Positions 1 through 4,827 of a DNA stretch of 6,375 nt are shown here, one piece after another (within the stretch, counting starts at the first letter, position 1; every line of letters begins with the position of its first letter). The notes under the pieces are model-generated. The model was not told where the DNA came from, ran no database searches, and was given only the letters and a program-made list of their open reading frames with translations. The position numbers and the translations under genes were made by a program. Source of the DNA: Paracoccaceae bacterium (GTDB taxonomy: Bacteria; Pseudomonadota; Alphaproteobacteria; Rhodobacterales; Rhodobacteraceae); the NCBI GenBank assembly GCA_015485015.1, contig WFUK01000386.1, forward strand, positions 1 through 6,375. Direction: 5' to 3'.

Positions 1-527
1 ATATTCTGGTGGATGATTTTGGCCAAAACGAGCTGCGCGGCGGCTTTGGTGATGATGTGCTTACCGTCGGCAATGGCTCGGGCGGCAGCATTCTGAATGG
101 CGGCGAGGGCGATGATATCCTGACCTCGGGCTGGGGCAATGATACGCTGATCGGCGGCTCGGGCTATGACACCCTGATCGGCGGCATGGGCAATGATGCG
201 CTATATGGCAAAAAAGGCCGCGATAATTTGGATGGCGGCGAGGGCGATGACATCATCAATGGTGGCGGCGGGTCTGACATTTTAACCGGCGGCATGGGCG
301 CGGATATATTTGAATTTGCGCTGGCGGATCTTGGCCGGGATATCATCACCGACTTTGAAGACGGGCTGGACCTGATCAAGATCGAAGGCATCAGCGGCTT
401 TGACCAACTCAGCCTTACGAGCCAAAACGGCGATACATGGCTTACCGCCGAAGGGCTGAACGGCCAAATCGTGCTGAGCGGCATCGAGGCTGCGTCGATT
501 GACGCCAGCGATTTCCTCTTTATCTAA
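1..527 (+). CDS. C-terminal part of an RTX (hemolysin-type) calcium-binding secreted protein, 5' truncated
   Basis: The frame is open to the left edge (first full codon at 3), so only the last ~174 residues are visible; the GTG at 9 is probably not the true start. Counting from that GTG, residues ~11-102 are glycine/aspartate nonapeptide repeats of the GGxGxDxLx type (GGEGDDIL, GGSGYDTL, GGMGNDAL, GGEGDDII, GGMGADIF). In RTX proteins these fold into a calcium-binding parallel beta-roll outside the cell. The repeats end in the usual capping segment (GADIFEF, then DIITDFEDGLDLIKI), followed by ~45 residues without repeats ending in SDFLFI. A hydrophobic/acidic extreme C-terminus like this is typical of the uncleaved type I secretion signal. 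Whether the missing N-terminal part is a protease, lipase, adhesin or toxin cannot be told. It converges on ctaB and has no evident link to the oxidase locus. The RTX assignment is firm; the substrate and activity are unknown. Confidence 0.93.
   Translation, partial: ILVDDFGQNELRGGFGDDVLTVGNGSGGSILNGGEGDDILTSGWGNDTLIGGSGYDTLIGGMGNDALYGKKGRDNLDGGEGDDIINGGGGSDILTGGMGADIFEFALADLGRDIITDFEDGLDLIKIEGISGFDQLSLTSQNGDTWLTAEGLNGQIVLSGIEAASIDASDFLFI
39..314 (+). repeat. RTX nonapeptide-repeat coding region
   Basis: This in-frame stretch encodes about nine degenerate copies of the 9-residue GGxGxDxUx calcium-binding motif. DNA copies are diverged (variants of ggcggc...ggcgatgat), so it is an old protein repeat, not a fresh DNA tandem array. 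A break in the pattern (GKKGRDNLD) lies near the middle. Confidence 0.85.
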
Positions 528-535
528 AATTTTAG
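524..535. other. 12-bp perfect palindrome over the RTX stop codon
   Basis: CTAAAATTTTAG is its own reverse complement and contains the TAA stop (525-527) of the RTX gene. Outer CTTT (518-521 area) and AAAG (537-540) extend the dyad imperfectly. It is AT-rich and could be a chance palindrome, a weak hairpin or a protein-binding site. Confidence 0.3.
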
Positions 536-551
536 AAAAGGGTGGCATAAA

Positions 552-590
552 CTTGGATCAAATTTCACAACAAAGCGGAATTGATCCAAG
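552..590. terminator. Inverted repeat in the convergent RTX/ctaB gap, possible bidirectional transcription end
   Basis: CTTGGATCAA (552-561) and TTGATCCAAG (581-590) are perfect 10-bp inverted arms with a 19-nt loop. Read on the minus strand, the stem extends by G-U, A-U and A-U pairs into TTT, giving a short U-rich end. On the plus strand there is no T-tract. Its position between two convergent stop codons (527 and 604) suggests termination or mRNA 3'-end protection for ctaB, and perhaps for the RTX gene. The long loop and weak U-tract make it a poor canonical terminator. Confidence 0.45.
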
Positions 591-603
591 CTTGCCGAGG
601 CGA

Positions 604-1548
604 TTAAAGCGAAAAGCCAAGTATCGTCAGATCAAAGTGGCGCAGCGATGCCTCGATCAGCAGGCCGGAAAACAGGCCGAAAAGATAGAGCAGCGATAGC
701 TTGAAAAACTTCCGCTCGGTGGCATAGCGATCGGCTTCGGCCTCTGGCTCGGGGCGGCGATAGATTTGGATCGCACCTTTGACAAAGGCGAAATTGAGCC
801 AAAGGGCCAGCGCGAGATAGAGCAAACCACCGATAGAGCTAAAAGCAATGCCAAGCGAAATCGGGGCTAAAAGCAGCGTATAGATCAGGATCTGCTTGCG
901 GGTGGCGGGGCGACCATGGGTAACGGTCAGCATCGGCACTTTGGCGCGGGCATAATCCCCGTTCATGAACAGCGAAAGCGCCCAGAAATGCGGCGGGGTC
1001 CACATGAAAACCAGCCCGAACATGGCAATGGCCTCAAAGCTGATGCCACCCGTGGCCGCGATCCAGCCGATCATTGGCGGAAAGGCTCCGGAAGCGCCGC
1101 CAATGACGATGTTCCACGGGGTCGAACGCTTGAGCCACATGGTATAGATCACAACGTAAAAGAAAATGGTAAAGGCGAGCATGCCGGCAGCGGCCCAATT
1201 GGCCACCAGCCCGAGCAGGCCGACAGAGGCGAGCGACAGCACAAAGCCATAATTGCGCGCAGCCTTGGCCGAAACCCGGCCCGCAGGCACGGGGCGATTG
1301 GCGGTGCGGCGCATTAGAATATCAATATCGGCATCCCACCACATATTCAGCGCGCCGGAAGCGCCGCCGCCAATAGCGATCAGAAAGATGGTGGCGATTG
1401 CATTGAGCGGTGCCATGCCAGAGGGCGCGACCAACAGGCCGATAGCCGCCGTAAACACCACCAAAGACATTACACGGGGTTTTAGCAAAGCAAAATAATC
1501 AGCCGCCTTGAAGGGCCGGATTTCAGTGGTGATAGATGTATCTGACAT
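604..1548 (-). CDS. ctaB: Heme O synthase (protoheme IX farnesyltransferase)
   Basis: CtaB/CyoE is an inner-membrane UbiA-family prenyltransferase that adds a farnesyl group from farnesyl diphosphate to the 2-vinyl of heme B, giving heme O, the precursor of heme A for terminal oxidases. The predicted 314 residues match the family length. Visible signatures are LLKPRVMSL near residue 21, the first Asp-rich motif N68-x-W-W-D72-x-D74-I-D76 followed by R80/R81-T-A-N-R-P, the FMWTPPHFWAL segment (~181-191), and the second motif N196-G-D-Y-A-R-A-K-V-P-M-L. About eight or nine hydrophobic helices are apparent. The ATG at 1548 is chosen because GGAGG lies 6 nt upstream and family similarity begins soon after; the frame stays open to 1680, but that extension runs through a terminator and the upstream gene. 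It is the last gene of the oxidase locus, separated from the cupredoxin gene by an intrinsic terminator. No heme A synthase (ctaA) is visible. Confidence 0.96.
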   Translation of the reverse strand: MSDTSITTEIRPFKAADYFALLKPRVMSLVVFTAAIGLLVAPSGMAPLNAIATIFLIAIGGGASGALNMWWDADIDILMRRTANRPVPAGRVSAKAARNYGFVLSLASVGLLGLVANWAAAGMLAFTIFFYVVIYTMWLKRSTPWNIVIGGASGAFPPMIGWIAATGGISFEAIAMFGLVFMWTPPHFWALSLFMNGDYARAKVPMLTVTHGRPATRKQILIYTLLLAPISLGIAFSSIGGLLYLALALWLNFAFVKGAIQIYRRPEPEAEADRYATERKFFKLSLLYLFGLFSGLLIEASLRHFDLTILGFSL

Positions 1549-1554
1549 AACGGT

Positions 1555-1559
1555 CCTCC
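1555..1559 (-). promoter_or_regulatory. Shine-Dalgarno of ctaB
   Basis: GGAGG on the minus strand lies 6 nt before the ATG at 1548. It decides the start against the longer open frame reaching 1680. It lies immediately after the T-run of the preceding terminator. Confidence 0.8.
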
Positions 1560-1562
1560 AAC

Positions 1563-1598
1563 AAAAAAAATGGCGCGGCCAGAGGGCCAGCCGCGCCA
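1563..1598 (-). terminator. Intrinsic terminator between the cupredoxin gene and ctaB
   Basis: On the minus strand, TGGCGCGGC (1598-1590) pairs perfectly with GCCGCGCCA (1579-1571) across a 10-nt loop, and is followed directly by eight T residues (1570-1563). This is a textbook rho-independent terminator. It starts 7 nt after the cupredoxin stop codon and ends just before the ctaB ribosome binding site. It would stop most operon transcripts after the cupredoxin gene and reduce, not necessarily abolish, ctaB expression. Confidence 0.85.
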
Positions 1599-1604
1599 AA
1601 CGAT

Positions 1605-2618
1605 TTACATAGCCATTGCCATGCCCGGGGTGGACATCTGGCCCATCATGCCCATTTGCATGTGGTATGGCAGCATGCACATAAACATCCAGCTACCGGC
1701 TTCTGTTATTTCGACAATGACCTCGAAAGAGCCGCCGGGCAACATTAGCGGCTTTTCAAACAAAGCCTCATGCTCCAGCATGCTCCAGTCAGCACGGGTC
1801 AGGCGATAGTTGGCTGCCGCCATCAAAGGCCCGTTCATAAACATGAACTCGTGCAGGATTTCACCTTCATTGGCGATCACGAATTTAATGCGCTCGCCAA
1901 CTTGCACTTCGATGTTCATATCGGAGTAGCCCCACTCGGTCATGGTCAGGTCGATCGTGCGGTCAAAGTCACCTTCTTCGGTAATCAAGAGCCCACCTTC
2001 ACCCATCAACGCACCGCCGCTTGGCGACATTTGCATATCGGCCGCCATTTCGGTTGTTGCGTCAGCAGCGGCCATATCCATGCCATCCATATTGCCGGCA
2101 TTCATATCCGCACTGCTCATGTCCATCACGCCATCACCGTTCATGTCCATATCCAGCACGGCTTCGCCGCTGCCAGACATATCCATGCCCGCCATCGTGT
2201 CGGCGGCTTCAGCGGTGGTTGACATATCCATGCCTTCCATCGTGTCAGCAGCCTCTGCGGTGGTTGACATATCCATGCCTTCCATCGTGTCAGCAGCCTC
2301 TGCGGTGGTTGACATATCCATGCCTTCCATAGAGCCGGCGTCGCCGCCAGACATGTCCATCCCGCTCATGTCGCCCATATTCTCGATGGCGGCTTCAAGA
2401 TAGACCTCGTCCTCCGCAGGCACCTCGAATGCACCGACATCTTCAGCGCTGTGATCATTCGGCAGGTTCACGGTTTCTGTCAGGACGCCCTCTTCGCGGA
2501 AACCCTCCAGCAAGCTGACCTCGGGCGGGAGCTGACGCTCCGGCCCAACGCCATAAGTTACGAGATATGTGGTAACGACGGCGCCGACCAGCCCGACTAT
2601 TCCAAAAAACTTCAGCAT
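1605..2618 (-). CDS. Membrane-anchored Met-rich (MDMS-repeat) cupredoxin-domain protein
   Basis: This 337-residue protein starts with one hydrophobic segment (~4-24, signal anchor or uncleaved signal; no lipobox Cys), so the rest should be periplasmic. Residues ~25-80 are acidic. Residues ~81-200 are low-complexity Met/Asp/Gly/Ala sequence with 27 Met, six MDMS motifs and three near-identical 15-residue repeats beginning MEGMDMS or MAGMDMS. Residues ~218-325 resemble a cupredoxin: His256 (EILHEF) and the loop C314-M-L-P-Y-H319-M-Q-M-G-M324 fit the His/Cys-x4-His/x4-Met ligand set of type-1 copper sites. The tail is again Met-rich. In total 47 of 337 residues are Met. Met-rich clusters are known to bind Cu(I), and cupredoxins carry copper or electrons, so a role in copper supply to the oxidase or electron donation is inferred. 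It is encoded 11 bp after subunit I, with AGGAGG 7 nt before the ATG. I do not recognise a named family for the whole architecture. Confidence 0.9.
   Translation of the reverse strand: MLKFFGIVGLVGAVVTTYLVTYGVGPERQLPPEVSLLEGFREEGVLTETVNLPNDHSAEDVGAFEVPAEDEVYLEAAIENMGDMSGMDMSGGDAGSMEGMDMSTTAEAADTMEGMDMSTTAEAADTMEGMDMSTTAEAADTMAGMDMSGSGEAVLDMDMNGDGVMDMSSADMNAGNMDGMDMAAADATTEMAADMQMSPSGGALMGEGGLLITEEGDFDRTIDLTMTEWGYSDMNIEVQVGERIKFVIANEGEILHEFMFMNGPLMAAANYRLTRADWSMLEHEALFEKPLMLPGGSFEVIVEITEAGSWMFMCMLPYHMQMGMMGQMSTPGMAMAM
2176..2330 (-). repeat. 45-bp tandem repeats (about 3.4 copies) in the Met-rich segment
   Basis: Copies at 2221-2265 and 2266-2310 are identical over all 45 bp; 2311-2330 continues as an exact partial copy, and 2176-2220 is a copy with six mismatches. 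Exact 45-bp periodicity holds from 2212 to 2330. Each unit encodes 15 residues containing MEGMDMS plus TTAEAADT. The unit is a multiple of three, so copy-number change would keep the frame. Confidence 0.95.
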
Positions 2619-2625
2619 ATCGGTT

Positions 2626-2631
2626 CCTCCT
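2626..2631 (-). promoter_or_regulatory. Shine-Dalgarno of the cupredoxin gene, overlapping the subunit I stop
   Basis: AGGAGG on the minus strand shares its first bases with the TAG stop of subunit I (2632-2630) and lies 7 nt before the ATG at 2618. This arrangement favours coupled translation of the two genes. Confidence 0.8.
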
Positions 2632-4210
2632 ATTCTGCTGGTTGCGCAGCTGGCGCTGCTTTGAGATCATGCACAACTGGCCATGGATCACCCGTTACCA
2701 CCTTACCCTTGGAAGCACTCCAGAATAGATTGATAAGGAAGAACAGGAAGCCAAGCGCGACCATGTAGCCACCGATGGTGATGAACATTTGCGATTCGGC
2801 CCAGCCGGGCATTGACAGGTAATCATATACCCAACGCGGGAAGTAGAGATATCCTGCAACCCCCATACCGGTAATTTTGATAAACAGACCAATCTGCCAA
2901 AGCCAGAAGTGCCAGTTGCCCAAGGTCTGGTTATACATCCGTCCGGTGAAATACGGGAACAGGAAGTAAACCCCGGCAAAGGCCATTTGCCCCGAGAAGC
3001 CAAAGAACATGGCGTGGAAGTGGGCCGGTATCCAGTAAGTATTGTGGATAAAGTCACTATCCGGCGCGATCTGTGCGTTCAACCAAGCGGTTGCCCCGCC
3101 ATAAACAATAAACGCGATCGAGAATACCATGAATTTGAATGGAATCGCTCGACGGGCTGAATCCGGGATCGGAGCCATGAATAGCGTCGATATCCAGTTA
3201 AACACGTGTAGCACCGAGGGGATAAACACCAGCATGGTCAATATCTGAATAAACCTCTGATAATCCCCCGAGACCGAATAAAGCGGCTGGAAGTGGTGAG
3301 GCCCGATGGGCAAAGCGCCAATCGACAACAGGATAAATGCGGCAACACCTGACCAGTAGCTCCACATTGGATGGCCCAAAAAGCGCGGCATGAGGGTATA
3401 GATAATGGCAATCGCCGGCACAAACGGCAGGTAAACCGCAGGGTGGCCATAGGTCCAGAACACATAAAGGAAGAACTGCACCGAACCGCCACGCGACGGG
3501 TCAAACCATGCGATATCTGTCCATTGCGCCCAATCGCTGAGCAAGCCATAGCCAACAAAGCCGAGCGGGAAAACCGAAACCATGAACAGCAGCCCAATCG
3601 TGCCGCCAGCCCAAGCTATCAACGGTGTGTTTTTCAGCCCGCCACGCGAGGAAATCGCATTGCGAAACAGAACCGCACCGGCGAGAAACTCGGAGATGGC
3701 GACAAGGATAATCGCCACATAGCCCATCCAGATAAAATCATTACCCGTGCGCAAAGACATAGGGGCATAAGCCGTCCATGTGAAATCCGGGCGCCCGATG
3801 ACCAGCAAGACAGCCGCCAGAATCAAAGTCCAGTAGCTGGCTTGCGCAGCGCCGCTCCATAGCAGACGGTCATTGCCGAGAATTTTGGGCAGGATGTAAT
3901 AATTCACCGCCACAGTTAGCGGGATCAGGAAGCCGAACACCATGACCATCCCGTGAAGGGACATCAGGGTCATATATACCCGCGCGCCGATAAACTGCAC
4001 ATCGGGGATGGCCAGCTCGGTGCGGAAGATGATGGCAAATGTGCCACCAAGTGCCAGCATGATAAACGAGGTCAATATCCCCTTCAGGGCGATATGCCGA
4101 TAGTCATTCGAGAAAAGAATTTGCTTGAGCGTTAGCCCTTTCATCAAATTCTCTGGTTCCCAATGGACCTTTTCGCCCATTTTGGGATCATCCATTTCCA
4201 TAGTTGCCAT
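2630..4210 (-). CDS. coxA: B-type (ba3-like) heme-copper oxidase subunit I, catalytic
   Basis: This subunit (equivalent to CbaA of ba3 oxidases) reduces O2 to water and couples this to proton pumping in the inner membrane. It has 526 residues and about 12 hydrophobic helices. Ligands visible are H86 (LHGMVMVFGF) and H399 for the low-spin heme, H397 (PAHFHAM) for the high-spin heme, and H256, H305, H306 for CuB (GHPAVY and GPHHF). Y260, four residues after H256, is the expected His-Tyr cross-link partner, supporting an O2 reductase and not an NO reductase. Alanine replaces the helix VI Glu of A1 oxidases (GHPEVY), the Tyr-Ser pair of A2 oxidases is also absent (YGHP, not YSHP), and no D-channel signature is seen; the AIIYTLMPR segment resembles the B-type K-channel region. 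The ATG at 4210 overlaps the subunit II stop as TAATG; GGGGAG lies upstream within subunit II. The actual heme (A, O or B at each site) cannot be read from sequence. Confidence 0.95.
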   Translation of the reverse strand: MATMEMDDPKMGEKVHWEPENLMKGLTLKQILFSNDYRHIALKGILTSFIMLALGGTFAIIFRTELAIPDVQFIGARVYMTLMSLHGMVMVFGFLIPLTVAVNYYILPKILGNDRLLWSGAAQASYWTLILAAVLLVIGRPDFTWTAYAPMSLRTGNDFIWMGYVAIILVAISEFLAGAVLFRNAISSRGGLKNTPLIAWAGGTIGLLFMVSVFPLGFVGYGLLSDWAQWTDIAWFDPSRGGSVQFFLYVFWTYGHPAVYLPFVPAIAIIYTLMPRFLGHPMWSYWSGVAAFILLSIGALPIGPHHFQPLYSVSGDYQRFIQILTMLVFIPSVLHVFNWISTLFMAPIPDSARRAIPFKFMVFSIAFIVYGGATAWLNAQIAPDSDFIHNTYWIPAHFHAMFFGFSGQMAFAGVYFLFPYFTGRMYNQTLGNWHFWLWQIGLFIKITGMGVAGYLYFPRWVYDYLSMPGWAESQMFITIGGYMVALGFLFFLINLFWSASKGKVVTGDPWPVVHDLKAAPAAQPAE

Positions 4211-4827
4211 TAGCTGTTCTCCCCGTCATTTACTTCTTCGCCAGCATCCACAACCAACCACGCCTTCATTTGCGTGTGGCCGACGCCGCAATAGTTTACA
4301 CATTGAATAAGGTATTTGCCCGGCTCATCCGGCACCCGAATCCAAAGCTCGCGCTTGTCATCCGGATCAATTTCTGCGGTAATCTGCGCCACAGGAACAT
4401 TGAACCCGTGAATCACGTCATTACTCAGAACCTTCAGCAGCACGGTTTCACCCGGCTTTACCACCAGCGCATTCCGGCTGATTTCGTCTTCTTCATTAAT
4501 GAAGCCAAAGCCCCACTGGAATGCGATCACGGTAAATACACGATCAAATGCAGCCTCGCCTTCGCCCTCGTAATTGCCGGAAACCATCCGTTCCTCGGCA
4601 TTCAGGTTGGCTTGGTAGGCTGTATAGGTTTTGGTCGAAGTTGAATCCCCGACCCATGCCAGCACCAGCATGATACCGACGAAAACGAATTCCACCGAAT
4701 AGGTCGGCTTCCAGCGTCGCTTCATCAACATTGCCGCAAGCAGCATCACCATTCCCAGCACCGTAAACGATGCAGTAATGGCCATCATAAGGGCCTGCGG
4801 CCCCCAGATTCCTAAAGCGTTTTCCAT
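4210..4827 (-). CDS. coxB: Heme-copper oxidase subunit II with CuA site (B-type)
   Basis: Subunit II accepts electrons from a periplasmic donor through a binuclear CuA centre and passes them to subunit I. The 205 residues contain two probable membrane segments (~12-34 and ~44-60) and a periplasmic cupredoxin domain (~95-195). CuA ligands are all present: H140 (DVIHGF), C176 and C180 (C-V-N-Y-C), H184 and M187 (GVGHTQM). The A-type loop is usually C-S-E-x-C; the V-N-Y variant with Tyr before the second Cys recalls C-N-Q-Y-C of Thermus ba3, matching the B-type subunit I. FQWGFGF (~103-109) occupies the aromatic QW motif position. There is no fused cytochrome c domain. The ATG at 4827 lies inside the 3' end of the kinase gene (16-bp overlap), with AGAGGA about 7 nt upstream; the stop overlaps the subunit I start. 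Presence of CuA argues against a quinol oxidase. Confidence 0.95.
   Translation of the reverse strand: MENALGIWGPQALMMAITASFTVLGMVMLLAAMLMKRRWKPTYSVEFVFVGIMLVLAWVGDSTSTKTYTAYQANLNAEERMVSGNYEGEGEAAFDRVFTVIAFQWGFGFINEEDEISRNALVVKPGETVLLKVLSNDVIHGFNVPVAQITAEIDPDDKRELWIRVPDEPGKYLIQCVNYCGVGHTQMKAWLVVDAGEEVNDGENS

Noticed and set aside
499..699. Small plus-strand frame across the RTX/ctaB gap
   Set aside because: It starts inside the RTX gene and runs into the antisense of ctaB, with no convincing ribosome binding site.
1549..1680. N-terminal extension of the CtaB frame up to an ATG at 1680
   Set aside because: The extension crosses an intrinsic terminator and the 3' end of the cupredoxin gene, has no similarity to the family N-terminus, and the ATG at 1548 has a well-placed GGAGG.
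2176..2330. CRISPR-like array
   Set aside because: The repeats are contiguous with no unique spacers and lie in frame within a coding sequence.
1770..2403. Plus-strand open frames with repeated His/Pro or Ser/Pro sequence opposite the cupredoxin gene
   Set aside because: Their repetitiveness is the mirror image of the 45-bp repeats in the minus-strand gene; no start signals or family features.
3371..3862. Plus-strand open frame of 163 codons opposite subunit I
   Set aside because: Shadow of the subunit I codons; the translation is highly charged with no recognisable motif.
2630..4210. Subunit I as a nitric oxide reductase of the heme-copper superfamily
   Set aside because: The His-Tyr pair (H256/Y260) and the CuA-bearing subunit II fit an O2 reductase; cNOR-type subunits lack that Tyr and carry extra active-site Glu residues.
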